From Maledivibacter halophilus (GTDB lineage: Bacteria > Bacillota > Clostridia > Peptostreptococcales > Caminicellaceae): DNA of 64,000 bases. Below, piece after piece: positions 8,270 through 17,227 of this stretch. Made by a program: the position numbers and the translations under genes. Below the pieces are notes generated by a model. The model saw only the letters and a list, made by a program, of their open reading frames with translations, was not told where the DNA came from and did no database searches. The stretch spans positions 31,094 through 95,093 of the forward strand of contig NZ_FUZT01000001.1 of NCBI RefSeq assembly GCF_900167445.1, in the 5' to 3' direction. Within the stretch, counting starts at the first letter, position 1; every line of letters starts with the position of its first letter.

Positions 8270-9991
8270 ATGAAAAAGGAAATAGAAATAATATTAAATT
8301 CTACTCATGATGCTATGATAGCTGTTGACTCAAAAGGAATAATTACTATATTCAATAGGGCAGCTGAAAAATTGACAAAATTAAGTTCGGATAAAGCTAT
8401 GGGAAGATATGTTTCAGATGTAATAGAAACTACTAGACTTCCCTATATATTAAAAACTGGTGAATCGGAATTAAATAGAAAACAACCCCTTGGAGATATC
8501 AATATTGTTACAAATAGAATGCCTGTAAAGAATGAGAAAGGAAACATAATAGGTGCTATTGCTGTATTTAGAGACATAACAGAAATATTGGAGCTTGCGG
8601 AAGAAATAACAGACCTTAAGGAAATACAGATTATGCTGGAGGCTATATTTAATTCTACCCAAGATGCTATATCTGTTGTAGACCAGCATGGGATAGGTGT
8701 TCTTGTTAATCCGGCATATACTAGAATAACAGGATTGTCTAAGGAGGATGTAATAGGTAAATCTTGCTTAGTTGATATATCTGAAGGAGAAAGTATACAT
8801 CTGAAGGTATTGGAATCAAAAAAACCAATTAAAGGTGCAAGAATAAAGGTAGGTCCCAAGAAAAAAGATGTAATTATAGACGCAGCTCCAATGCTTGTTA
8901 ATGGTGAATTAAGGGGGAGTGTTGGAGTTATCCATGATTTGAGTGAAATAAAGAGACTCACATCGGAACTGGATGAAGCAAAACAAATAATTAGAAAGTT
9001 AGAGGCAAAGTATACCTTTGATGATATTATTGGTTCAGATAAAAAGTTAGTTAATGCTATAGAAAAGGCAAAGATTGCAGCTGCAACCCCAGCAACAGTT
9101 ATATTAAGAGGAGAGAGTGGAACAGGTAAAGAATTATTTGCCCATGCCATACACAATGCCAGTAATAGAAAGCATTGTCAATTTGTTAGAGTTAATTGTG
9201 CGGCTATAAGTGAGAGTATATTGGAAAGTGAACTATTTGGATATGAAGAAGGGGCATTTACTGGGGCATTAAAAGGGGGAAAGAAAGGACTTTTTGAAAG
9301 GGCACATGGTGGAACCATATTTTTAGATGAAATTGGTGAAATTAAGATGAGTACACAAGCTAAGCTTCTTAGAGTTTTGCAGGAAAAGGAAATAGTAAGA
9401 GTAGGAGGGACAAAATCAATATCTATCGATGTAAGGATTTTAGCTGCCACAAATATAGATCTTGAGAAGGCAGTGGAAAATGGAAGGTTCAGAGAAGATT
9501 TATATTATAGACTCAATGTGATTCCAATAAGAATCCCTTCTTTAAGAGAACATAAAAAAGATATATACGAGCTTACGAGACATTTTATTAGGAAGTATAA
9601 TCAAGAATATGGAAGATATGTTACTGATATTTCAAAAGAAGCTTTGGAAATACTTATGGAAAATGAGTGGCAAGGAAATGTTAGGGAGCTAGAGAATTAT
9701 ATTGGAAGAGCAATCATAAATATGAAGTTCAATGAGACAACAATTAAATCCTATCATTTACCCCACAATGGAGAAAGATATAGAAAGAACAATATAGAAA
9801 GCGGTTTTAATATTGTAAAAAATAAAGAGAAAACTCTTTCCCTTGAGGAAGTTGTAGGTGAGGTTGAAAAAAAATATATAGAACAAATACTAAAAAATAA
9901 TAACTATAATAGGACCAAAACTGCTAATGAATTAAAGATATCAGTTAGGAACCTATATTATAAAATAAAAAAATATGGAATCTATAAATAA
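8270..9991 (+). CDS. Sigma-54-dependent activator with two PAS domains (BkdR/PrpR-like)
   Basis: Two PAS sensor domains (about residues 3-115 and 125-230) precede an AAA+ domain (about 255-485) with Walker A GESGTGKE, the sigma-54-contact loop GAFTGA and Walker B-type TIFLDEIGE. A Fis-type helix-turn-helix closes the protein (about 530-573, TKTANELKISVRNLYYKIKK). It is an ATP-driven activator of sigma-54 promoters. GAGGTGA lies 4 bases before ATG. The next operon, a branched-chain acyl fermentation set, has a -24/-12 site 200 bases downstream of this gene, so it is almost certainly the target. The PAS ligand is unknown, perhaps a 2-oxoacid or acyl-CoA. Confidence 0.93.
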   Translation: MKKEIEIILNSTHDAMIAVDSKGIITIFNRAAEKLTKLSSDKAMGRYVSDVIETTRLPYILKTGESELNRKQPLGDINIVTNRMPVKNEKGNIIGAIAVFRDITEILELAEEITDLKEIQIMLEAIFNSTQDAISVVDQHGIGVLVNPAYTRITGLSKEDVIGKSCLVDISEGESIHLKVLESKKPIKGARIKVGPKKKDVIIDAAPMLVNGELRGSVGVIHDLSEIKRLTSELDEAKQIIRKLEAKYTFDDIIGSDKKLVNAIEKAKIAAATPATVILRGESGTGKELFAHAIHNASNRKHCQFVRVNCAAISESILESELFGYEEGAFTGALKGGKKGLFERAHGGTIFLDEIGEIKMSTQAKLLRVLQEKEIVRVGGTKSISIDVRILAATNIDLEKAVENGRFREDLYYRLNVIPIRIPSLREHKKDIYELTRHFIRKYNQEYGRYVTDISKEALEILMENEWQGNVRELENYIGRAIINMKFNETTIKSYHLPHNGERYRKNNIESGFNIVKNKEKTLSLEEVVGEVEKKYIEQILKNNNYNRTKTANELKISVRNLYYKIKKYGIYK

Positions 9992-10003
9992 CTCTGCAAA
10001 AAA

Positions 10004-10053
10004 TTGCGCATTTTAATAAAATACGCATTTTTTTGCATGAAAGAAATTGCGCA
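10004..10053. promoter_or_regulatory. Candidate upstream activator sites
   Basis: Three related motifs lie 90-140 bases before the -12 element: TTGCGCA at 10004-10010, TACGCAT at 10022-10028 and TTGCGCA at 10047-10053, each flanked by A/T runs. Position and repetition fit binding sites for the Fis-type activator encoded just upstream. Confidence 0.5.
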
Positions 10054-10143
10054 AAAGAAAAATTCTAAAAAACACAAAGAATACCTATTGCAGAAAATGG
10101 GAAAAATACAATAGTTCAGTCTCATAAAAATCATATATAGCTT

Positions 10144-10159
10144 TGGCATATAATTTGCT
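10144..10159 (+). promoter_or_regulatory. Sigma-54 promoter of the buk-ptb-vor operon
   Basis: TTGGCATATAATTTGCT contains GG (-24) at 10145-10146 and GC (-12) at 10157-10158, with the required 12-base interval. Transcription would start near 10170, about 37 bases before the first gene. Confidence 0.85.
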
Positions 10160-10206
10160 TAAATAATAATAGTATAGAGTGTGAAAAAAGGAGGTGCCAG
10201 TTAAAA

Positions 10207-11292
10207 GTGAATCGAGAATATGTGCTAGTGATTAATCCTGGTTCCACTTCGACGAAGGTTGCAATCTTCAAAAATTCGGAAAACGTTTTACAAAAGAATT
10301 TGAGTCATGACTTGAAAGAATTAGAAAATTATAAAAAAATTACTGACCAATTCAATTATAGAAAAGAAATTATATTAAATTGGTTAAAAAATGAAGGTTA
10401 TGAAACATCACAGCTAAAAGCTGTAGTAGGTAGGGGTGGAATGCTTAGGCCTATACCAAGTGGTACATATAAAGTTACAGATGATATGATAAAAGATTTA
10501 AATATTGGAATACAAGGAGAACATGCTTCAAATTTAGGTGGTATTATAGCTAGGAGTATTGCAGATATAGAAAGAATACAGTCATATATAGTGGACCCTG
10601 TTGCAGTTGATGAATTTGAAGATGTTGCAAGAATATCAGGAATACCTGATATAAAAAGACGTTCATTACTGCATGCATTAAATATAAAGGCTGTAACCCA
10701 TAATGTTGCTAAAGATATGAATAAAAAAATTGATGATCTAAATCTTATTGTGGCACATCTAGGGGGAGGTATTTCAGTAGTACCTCTTAAAAAGGGAAAA
10801 ATGGTAGATGCAAATAATGCTAATGAAATGGGGCCATTTTCCCCTGAAAGAACTGGTGGACTTCCAGTTGGAGATATGGCAAAAATGTGTTTTTCAGGGA
10901 ATTATACTTATTCAGAAATTAAAAAGAAAATACGAGGTAAAGGTGGATTAGTGGCATATCTTGGGACAAACGATACTAGAGAAGTTGTGAAAATGATTGA
11001 AAAGGGTAATCAGAGAGCCAAGCTAGTTTTTGAAGCTATGGGATATCAGATAGCTAAAGAAATTGGAGGGGCTGGTGTAGTGTTGGCTGGAGATATCGAT
11101 GCAATAGTACTTACTGGTGGTATGGCTCATTCTAAGATATTGACTGATTATATTAGGGATATGGTAAAATTCATGGCTCCTGTAATTCTTCAGCCTGGAG
11201 AAGATGAAATGAGGGCTCTAAATGAAGGAGTACTTAGAGTGTTATCGGGAGAAGAAGAAGCAAAAATCTATGAATATGAGGTGCTGAGGTAA
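10207..11292 (+). CDS. buk: Butyrate/branched-chain fatty acid kinase, first copy
   Basis: It transfers phosphate from acyl phosphate to ADP, giving ATP and butyrate or a branched-chain acid. The acetokinase-family signatures are present: N-terminal [19 protein letters not shown] near residue 182 and GPFSPERTGG near 215. The 361-aa length is usual for Buk. The start is GTG, 10 bases after AAGGAGGTG. It overlaps ptb by one base (TAATG). Together with ptb, a second kinase and VOR subunits it should complete substrate-level phosphorylation from branched-chain 2-oxoacids. Substrate preference (butyryl or isobutyryl/isovaleryl phosphate) cannot be read from the sequence. Confidence 0.93.
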   Translation: MNREYVLVINPGSTSTKVAIFKNSENVLQKNLSHDLKELENYKKITDQFNYRKEIILNWLKNEGYETSQLKAVVGRGGMLRPIPSGTYKVTDDMIKDLNIGIQGEHASNLGGIIARSIADIERIQSYIVDPVAVDEFEDVARISGIPDIKRRSLLHALNIKAVTHNVAKDMNKKIDDLNLIVAHLGGGISVVPLKKGKMVDANNANEMGPFSPERTGGLPVGDMAKMCFSGNYTYSEIKKKIRGKGGLVAYLGTNDTREVVKMIEKGNQRAKLVFEAMGYQIAKEIGGAGVVLAGDIDAIVLTGGMAHSKILTDYIRDMVKFMAPVILQPGEDEMRALNEGVLRVLSGEEEAKIYEYEVLR

Positions 11293-12200
11293 TGATTAGG
11301 AACTTTGATGATGTTTTTAAATTTGCTAAGGAAAGAGGTCCAAAAACAATAGCAATAGCATGCGCTCAAGATGCTGAGGTTCTTAATGCTATAGATGAAG
11401 CTAATAAAATTGGTATTGCAGATGCTATACTGGTTGGAGATAAGAAAAAAATTCAAGAAATTGCAAAAGAAAATAAGATAGAAATAGAAAAATATGAAAT
11501 AATTGACATACAGGATTTAAGTGAAGCTTCACTTAAGGCAGTTGAATTAGTTTCTACTGGAAAAGCTCATATTGTGATGAAGGGACTTGTAGATACTTCT
11601 ATAATATTAAAGGCAGTTTTAAACAAAGAAATAGGTCTGAGAAGCGGAAATGTATTAAGCCATGTAGCAGTATTCGATGTTTTAGGTTATGATAGATTAT
11701 TTTTTGTAACGGATGCGGCTATGAATATAGCACCTGATTTAAACACCAAAAAGCAAATAATTGAAAATGCTGCTATAGTGGCTCATTCGTTAGATATAGA
11801 AAAACCTAAGGTTGCAGCTATATGCGCTAAGGAAAAGGTGAATCCTAAAATGCCAGCAACAGTTGAAGCAGCTGAACTTGAAAGGATGAGCAAAGACGGC
11901 GAAATATCAGGGTGTGTAGTAGGTGGACCATTTGCCTTAGATAATGCAGTATCGGTAGAAGCTGCTAAACATAAGGGAATTGATCATCCGGTTGCAGGGT
12001 ATGCAGATATATTATTGGTACCAACTATAGAAGCAGGAAATGTATTATATAAATCAATGGTATATTTCTCGGGTTCAAAAAATGCAGGGATTATTGTGGG
12101 AGCCAAGGCACCAATAGTCCTTACATCAAGGGCAGACAGTGAAGAAACAAAGCTTAACTCCATAGCACTTAGTGTATTAATGGCTGCTAAACAATCATAA
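11292..12200 (+). CDS. ptb: Phosphate butyryltransferase
   Basis: It converts acyl-CoA plus phosphate to acyl phosphate and CoA. The Pta/Ptb fold is evident in AIACAQDAEVL, MKGLVDTS near residue 97 and the C-terminal GSKNAGIIVGAKAPIVLTSR segment. The length of 302 aa matches Ptb rather than the roughly 330-aa Pta. It starts inside the stop codon of the first buk. Lying between two kinases and upstream of VOR genes, it probably handles isobutyryl-, isovaleryl- or 2-methylbutyryl-CoA as well as butyryl-CoA. Confidence 0.93.
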   Translation: MIRNFDDVFKFAKERGPKTIAIACAQDAEVLNAIDEANKIGIADAILVGDKKKIQEIAKENKIEIEKYEIIDIQDLSEASLKAVELVSTGKAHIVMKGLVDTSIILKAVLNKEIGLRSGNVLSHVAVFDVLGYDRLFFVTDAAMNIAPDLNTKKQIIENAAIVAHSLDIEKPKVAAICAKEKVNPKMPATVEAAELERMSKDGEISGCVVGGPFALDNAVSVEAAKHKGIDHPVAGYADILLVPTIEAGNVLYKSMVYFSGSKNAGIIVGAKAPIVLTSRADSEETKLNSIALSVLMAAKQS

Positions 12201-12340
12201 GTATAAAATGCTAAAATACTTAAAGTTGAATGCTTTGAGGAGCTTTAATGGGACTAAAAATAGATAAGAGAATGATATAAAACTGTCGGCTATATTAGCT
12301 AATAATAAATAATACTATAAAGGTGAAAGGCGGTATAGAA

Positions 12341-13417
12341 ATGACTAATGTTTATAGAGTATTAGCTATAAATCCAGGTTCTACTTCTACAAAAATAGCT
12401 GTATATGATAATGAAAAACCCATTTTAGAAATTACACTTAGACATCCCTCTGAGGAAATAAACAAATATGAAAAAATATATGATCAATATGAATTTAGAA
12501 GAAATGTAATACTAGATGCATTAAATGAAAAGGAAATAAATCTAACAAAGTTAAATGCAGTAGTAGGTAGAGGAGGGCTTTTAAAGCCTATAAAAGGTGG
12601 AACCTACAGTGTAAATGATAGAATGCTTGAAGATTTGAAGGTAGGAGTTTTAGGAGAGCATGCATCTAACTTAGGCGGAATATTGGCATATGAAATAGCA
12701 TCAAAACTTAATATTCCTGCATTTATAGTAGATCCAGTTGTTGTTGATGAGATGCAAGATGTTGCTAGATTATCTGGAATGCCTGAAATAGATAGAAAAA
12801 GTATATTTCATGCATTGAATCAAAAAGCAGTTGCAAGACGAGCAGCTAAGGAAATGGACAAAAGATATGAGGAAATGAACTTTATAGTTGCACATCTAGG
12901 CGGAGGAGTTTCAGTTGGAGCCCATAAGCATGGTAGAGTTATAGAGGTTAATAATGCATTGGATGGTGAAGGACCATTTTCTCCAGAAAGATCGGGAGGC
13001 TTTCCTGTAGGAGATTTAGCTAAACTTTGTTTTTCGGGCAAATACAAATATGGAGAGATAAAAAAGCTTATAAAGGGTAAGGGTGGACTAGTTGCTTACC
13101 TTAGAACAAACGATGCGAGAGAAGTTGTAAAAATGATTGAGAATGGAGATAAAAAGGCTCAGCTTATTTATGAGGCTATGGCATATCAGGTTTCTAAAGA
13201 AATAGGAAGCTGTGCAGCAGTATTGAAAGGAAAAGTTGATGCAATAGTTATAACTGGTGGTATAGCATACGATAAAATGTTTGTAGACTGGATAAAAGAA
13301 AAAGTAGGATTCATATCAAAAATATTAGTATATCCTGGAGAAGATGAAATGATAGCATTAGCCCAAGGTGGATTAAGAGTGCTTAGAAAAGAAGAATTGG
13401 CTCAAGAATATAAATAG
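12341..13417 (+). CDS. buk: Butyrate/branched-chain fatty acid kinase, second copy
   Basis: This is a paralogue of the kinase at 10207-11292, of the same length class (358 aa), with the same [18 protein letters not shown] and [10 protein letters not shown] motifs. ATG at 12341 is preferred: the in-frame GTG at 12323 overlaps the AAAGGCGG ribosome site. A 140-base gap after ptb has no evident terminator, so it is probably in the same transcript. Two kinases around one ptb suggest different acyl-phosphate preferences. The two copies are clearly diverged, so this is not a recent tandem duplication. Confidence 0.92.
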   Translation: MTNVYRVLAINPGSTSTKIAVYDNEKPILEITLRHPSEEINKYEKIYDQYEFRRNVILDALNEKEINLTKLNAVVGRGGLLKPIKGGTYSVNDRMLEDLKVGVLGEHASNLGGILAYEIASKLNIPAFIVDPVVVDEMQDVARLSGMPEIDRKSIFHALNQKAVARRAAKEMDKRYEEMNFIVAHLGGGVSVGAHKHGRVIEVNNALDGEGPFSPERSGGFPVGDLAKLCFSGKYKYGEIKKLIKGKGGLVAYLRTNDAREVVKMIENGDKKAQLIYEAMAYQVSKEIGSCAAVLKGKVDAIVITGGIAYDKMFVDWIKEKVGFISKILVYPGEDEMIALAQGGLRVLRKEELAQEYK

Positions 13418-13436
13418 AGTTGTTGAAGGTGATAGT

Positions 13437-14111
13437 ATGTTAAATGATAACAGAATAAGGGTTATAATCGGACATTATGGGAGTGGAAAAACTGAATTTG
13501 CTGTAAATTATGCTATAAAACTAGCTGAAAAGGGGAAAAAGGTGGCTTTAGCTGATCTTGATATAGTAAATCCATATTTTCGATCAAGAGAGAAGCATGA
13601 TATTCTTCAGACGAAGGGTATTAAAGTCATAGGAAGTTCACTTGGAATGAAATCCGGTGCTGATCTTCCAGCTATTTCTTCAAGTGTACTTGCTCCAATA
13701 CAGGATGAAAGTTATGATGTTATTTTAGATGTTGGTGGAGATGCAGCTGGAGCAAGGACATTAGTTAGATATTATACTTACTTTAAAAAAGATACTTACG
13801 ATATGTTCTGTATCTTAAATGCAAATAGAGCCGAAACTCAGACAGTGGATGGAGCTATAAATCATATAAAAGAAATTGAGGCTGCATCAAGAACTAAGGT
13901 TACTGGAATTGTTAACAATACACATTTACTTAGGGATACTAGTGTAGATGATGTATTAAAAGGTCAAGAGCTTGCCATGAAGGTTTCAGACAAATTAAAA
14001 ATTCCAATCACATATATCAGTGCTTTGGAGAAGGTTGCCCGACAGCTTCCTGAGAATATCCAGGGACAGATTTTTCCCATTAAAATGTATATGAGGGAGG
14101 ATTGGATGTAA
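13437..14111 (+). CDS. P-loop ATPase (CobQ/MinD-like) of unknown role
   Basis: The Walker A GHYGSGKTEFA lies at about residues 12-22 and is followed by ALADLDIVNPYF, typical of the MinD/SIMIBI class. VILDVGGDAAGAR near residues 100-112 is the Walker B region. There are no membrane segments or cysteine clusters. It lies 19 bases after the second buk and before the VOR genes, so it is part of the operon. The role is unknown; it may help assemble or mature the Fe-S or TPP enzyme, as some SIMIBI NTPases do, but that is inference from position. ATG follows a GTTGAAGGTGATAGT ribosome site. Confidence 0.8.
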   Translation: MLNDNRIRVIIGHYGSGKTEFAVNYAIKLAEKGKKVALADLDIVNPYFRSREKHDILQTKGIKVIGSSLGMKSGADLPAISSSVLAPIQDESYDVILDVGGDAAGARTLVRYYTYFKKDTYDMFCILNANRAETQTVDGAINHIKEIEAASRTKVTGIVNNTHLLRDTSVDDVLKGQELAMKVSDKLKIPITYISALEKVARQLPENIQGQIFPIKMYMREDWM

Positions 14112-14188
14112 ATTTTCTGAAACTTAACATAATAAAAAATAAAGTTTAATTCAGCAAGTTTCAATTTTAAATGAGGAGGGTTGTAACA

Positions 14189-14419
14189 ATGGCGAAGGCA
14201 AGAGGAAAGGTTTCATTTAAAGAAGATTTATGTAAAGGCTGCGAGCTTTGTACAACAGTATGTCCAGTTAATATAATAGAAATGGATAAAGAAAGAATAA
14301 ATATTAAAGGTTATCATCCTGCAGCAGTGAAGGAAATGGATAAGTGCATAGGATGTGGGAACTGTGCAACTATCTGTCCCGATGTTGTTATTACTGTAGA
14401 AAGAGAAATTGAAAAGTAA
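14189..14419 (+). CDS. vorD: 2-oxoacid:ferredoxin oxidoreductase delta subunit (2x[4Fe-4S])
   Basis: This is a small 76-aa ferredoxin-like subunit with two CxxCxxCxxxCP-type motifs (CKGCELCTTVCP and CIGCGNCATICP). It passes electrons from the catalytic subunits to ferredoxin. ATG at 14189 is chosen because GAGGAGGG lies 8 bases upstream and overlaps an earlier in-frame ATG. It is the first gene of the delta-alpha-beta-gamma order typical of VOR/KOR-type enzymes. Confidence 0.92.
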   Translation: MAKARGKVSFKEDLCKGCELCTTVCPVNIIEMDKERINIKGYHPAAVKEMDKCIGCGNCATICPDVVITVEREIEK

Positions 14420-14451
14420 GATAATTAAAGTTATAGGAGGGAAATAAGTAT

Positions 14452-15513
14452 ATGGCTAAGATATTAATGAAAGGTAATGAAGCCATTGGTGCAGCAGCTA
14501 TAAAGGCTGGATGTAAGTTTTTCTTTGGTTATCCAATAACACCACAAAATGAACTTCCAGAGTATATGGCAAGGGAGTTTGGAAAGCATGGTGGAACCTT
14601 TGTTCAAGCAGAGAGTGAAGTTGCGGCTATAAATATGGTTTATGGTGCAGCTGGTAGTGGAGCGAGAGTTATGACTTCTTCATCTTCACCGGGAATTGCA
14701 TTAAAACAAGAGGGAATTTCATATATAGCAGGAGCAGAACTTCCATGTGTTATTGTAAATATAGTAAGGGGAGGTCCTGGCCTTGGTGGAATTCAGCCAG
14801 CTCAATCCGATTATTATCAATCAACTAGAGGTGGAGGAAATGGAGACTATAAATTAGTAGTATATGCTCCAGCAAATCTTCAAGAGGCTGTTGATCTTAC
14901 AATGGAAGCTTTTGATGTTGCTGACCAATATAGAAATCCTGTTATGGTTCTTGGTGACGGGATGATTGGACAGATGATGGAACCCATAGAATTTAAAGAA
15001 CCTAAAAAACGAGAGATTCCTAAGAAGGATTGGGCCACAATTGGAACTAAAGGAAAGAGAAAGCCCAATATTATAAATTCACTTAGACTTGATCCAGGAG
15101 AATTAGAAAAATTAAATTTGAGAATACAAGATAAACTTAAAGAAATAGAGAAAAATGAAGTTAGGTATGAAAAATATAATTTGGAAGATGCACAGCTAGT
15201 ATTTTGTGCATATGGAACTACTTCAAGAATAGTTAAAAATGCTATAGAATTGTTAAAGGATGAAGGTATAAAGGCAGGACTAATAAGACCTATAACATTA
15301 TGGCCATTTCCACATAAAGCCTTTGATGAAATACCTGAGAGTGCAAAGGGTATCTTAACTGTTGAAATGAGCTGTGGACAAATGGTAGATGATGTAAGAA
15401 TCGCAAATAATGGTAGACTACCTGTAGATTTCTTTGGTAGGATGGGTGGAATAATTCCTACGCCACAAGAAATAGTAAGCAAGGCTAAAGAAATGTTAGG
15501 GGGTGCTAAGTAA
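14452..15513 (+). CDS. vorB: 2-oxoacid:ferredoxin oxidoreductase alpha subunit (VorB/KorA type)
   Basis: The pyrimidine-binding domain begins at KGNEAIGAAAIKAGC; FFGYPITPQNELPEYMA and QAESEVAAINMVYGAA carry the conserved TPP-activating region. The 353-aa length fits VorB/KorA-type alpha subunits. With the beta subunit it oxidatively decarboxylates a 2-oxoacid with CoA to acyl-CoA. The adjacent ptb and kinase genes argue for branched-chain 2-oxoacids such as 2-oxoisovalerate, although a 2-oxoglutarate enzyme cannot be excluded by sequence alone. It overlaps the beta gene by one base. Confidence 0.9.
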   Translation: MAKILMKGNEAIGAAAIKAGCKFFFGYPITPQNELPEYMAREFGKHGGTFVQAESEVAAINMVYGAAGSGARVMTSSSSPGIALKQEGISYIAGAELPCVIVNIVRGGPGLGGIQPAQSDYYQSTRGGGNGDYKLVVYAPANLQEAVDLTMEAFDVADQYRNPVMVLGDGMIGQMMEPIEFKEPKKREIPKKDWATIGTKGKRKPNIINSLRLDPGELEKLNLRIQDKLKEIEKNEVRYEKYNLEDAQLVFCAYGTTSRIVKNAIELLKDEGIKAGLIRPITLWPFPHKAFDEIPESAKGILTVEMSCGQMVDDVRIANNGRLPVDFFGRMGGIIPTPQEIVSKAKEMLGGAK

Positions 15514-16259
15514 TGGCTGTTGTATTTAAGAGAACAGAAGGTTTAGCAGAGATTCCTTTCCATTACTGCCCAGGATGTACACATGGTATAATCCACAGAT
15601 TGGTAGGGGAAGTTTTAGAAGAGCTAGGAGTATTGGGAGATACAATTGGCGTTGCACCTGTTGGATGTTCAGTTTTAGCATATGATTATTTTAATTGTGA
15701 TATGCATGAAGCTGCTCATGGCCGTGCTCCAGCAGTTGCAACCGGTATAAAGAGAGTACATCCAAATAATGTTGTATTTACTTATCAAGGTGATGGAGAC
15801 CTTGCATCAATAGGTACAGCTGAAATCGTACATGCGGCCCATAGAAGTGAAAATATTACAACAATATTTGTTAATAATGCTATATATGGTATGACTGGTG
15901 GACAAATGGCTCCAACAACATTAATAGGACAAAAAGCCACTACTTCACCATATGGTAGAGATCCAAAGCTTACAGGACAGCCTCTTAGAATAGCAGAGAT
16001 GCTTGCTACTATTCCAGGTGCATCCTATGTAGAAAGAGCATCAGTACACAATCCTGCAAATATAAGAAAAACTAAAAAAGCTATTAAAAAGGCATTTGAA
16101 TATCAATTAGCAGGTAAAGGATTTTCAATAGTGGAGGTATTATCTACATGTCCTACAAACTGGGGTTTAAGTCCTGCAGAGTCACTTAAGTGGTTAGAAG
16201 AAAATATGATTCCATACTATCCATTAGGAAATTTCCGTACCCCAGAGGAGGTGAAGTAA
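15513..16259 (+). CDS. vorA: 2-oxoacid:ferredoxin oxidoreductase beta subunit (TPP-binding)
   Basis: FHYCPGCTHGIIHRL near residue 17 and the TPP/Mg motif GDGDLASIGT, continuing to NNAIYGMTGGQMAPT (about 95-130), identify the TPP-binding subunit. The 248-aa length is normal for the short KorB/VorA class, which lacks the extra C-terminal Fe-S-binding tail of some Por beta subunits. It starts with ATG overlapping the alpha stop, and the gamma gene begins 1 base after its stop. Confidence 0.92.
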   Translation: MAVVFKRTEGLAEIPFHYCPGCTHGIIHRLVGEVLEELGVLGDTIGVAPVGCSVLAYDYFNCDMHEAAHGRAPAVATGIKRVHPNNVVFTYQGDGDLASIGTAEIVHAAHRSENITTIFVNNAIYGMTGGQMAPTTLIGQKATTSPYGRDPKLTGQPLRIAEMLATIPGASYVERASVHNPANIRKTKKAIKKAFEYQLAGKGFSIVEVLSTCPTNWGLSPAESLKWLEENMIPYYPLGNFRTPEEVK

Positions 16260-16260
16260 G

Positions 16261-16806
16261 ATGACAAATGAAAGAATAATTTGTGCAGGCTTTGGTGGAC
16301 AGGGAGTTATGTCAATGGGACAGCTTCTTTCCTACGCTGGAATGATTGAAGGAAAGCATGTATCATGGTTACCATCTTACGGACCAGAAATGCGTGGTGG
16401 TACTGCAAACTGCAATGTAACTGTATCTGATACCCCAATAGGGTCTCCAATAATAGCTAAGAATGCTACAGCAGCTGTAGTTATGAATTTGCCATCATTA
16501 ATAAAGTTTGAATCTGAATTACAAAAAGATGGAATAATGCTTATAAATAGCTCACTAATAGAAAAAAAACCAGAAAGAGATGATATAAAGACTTACTATA
16601 TACCTGCTAATGAAATAGCAGGAGAAGTAGGAAATGGAAAGGTTGCAAATATGGTAATGCTAGGAGCATATTTGGAGATTACAAACGTAGTTAAGTTTGA
16701 AACTATTTTAGAAGCCTTTAAAAAAGTATTTGGTCCTTCTAAGGAGCATTTAATACCATTAAATCAAGAGGCTCTTAAAAAGGGAGCAGAAGCAGTAAAA
16801 GCATAA
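16261..16806 (+). CDS. vorC: 2-oxoacid:ferredoxin oxidoreductase gamma subunit
   Basis: The N-terminal ICAGFGGQGVMSMGQLLSYA is the classic gamma-subunit glycine-rich motif, and SYGPEMRGGTANC is conserved too. The gamma subunit completes the CoA-binding region of the enzyme. At 181 aa it is of usual size. GAGGTGA within the end of the beta gene gives the ribosome site. It is the last gene of the operon; a terminator follows at 16826. Confidence 0.92.
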   Translation: MTNERIICAGFGGQGVMSMGQLLSYAGMIEGKHVSWLPSYGPEMRGGTANCNVTVSDTPIGSPIIAKNATAAVVMNLPSLIKFESELQKDGIMLINSSLIEKKPERDDIKTYYIPANEIAGEVGNGKVANMVMLGAYLEITNVVKFETILEAFKKVFGPSKEHLIPLNQEALKKGAEAVKA

Positions 16807-16825
16807 TATAAGTGGGTATTTTATT

Positions 16826-16865
16826 AAAAGAGTAGGCAGAAAAATTTGCTTGCTCTTTTGTTTTG
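16826..16865 (+). terminator. Terminator of the buk-ptb-vor operon
   Basis: AAAAGAGTAGGCA pairs, with G-T wobbles, with TGCTTGCTCTTTT around an A/T loop and is followed by TTTTG. Confidence 0.75.
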
Positions 16866-16979
16866 TATAGTAAAATTATTCAACTTAGGAAATTCCATAA
16901 TTACCCCTTGTAAAAAATATCTAGTATATATATTATGCAATTTTCTCAAATTCAAATTATTCAATTATATATAAACAAT

Positions 16980-17072
16980 ATTAAGACTTAAAATGAATTT
17001 GAAAGAAAGTAATCAACGCTTTTGCATTTTTTATTTCAAATTTATTAAACCTCAAAGCTGCTTATCTTTATA
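16980..17072 (+). repeat. Dispersed palindromic repeat, copy B
   Basis: It aligns over about 90 bases with copy A: ATTAAGACTTAAAATGAATT, GAAAGAAAGTAAT, GCATTTTTTATTTCAAATTT, then CAAAGCTGCTTATCTTTA. The TATATATTATGCAATTTTCTC motif just upstream (16923-16943) also accompanies copy A, but on its other side. Confidence 0.65.
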
Positions 17073-17227
17073 CCAACTAATAGTCTATCGAAAACAGAGT
17101 AAGGGAATATAGAAAAATAATAAATTGGTAGAATTATAAAGCTCGGTTGTTTATAATATATTATAAAGTATTATGATTTTTGATGGTGATTATTTACATT
17201 AACAAGAATATATAGAAGGTGAGTTAT

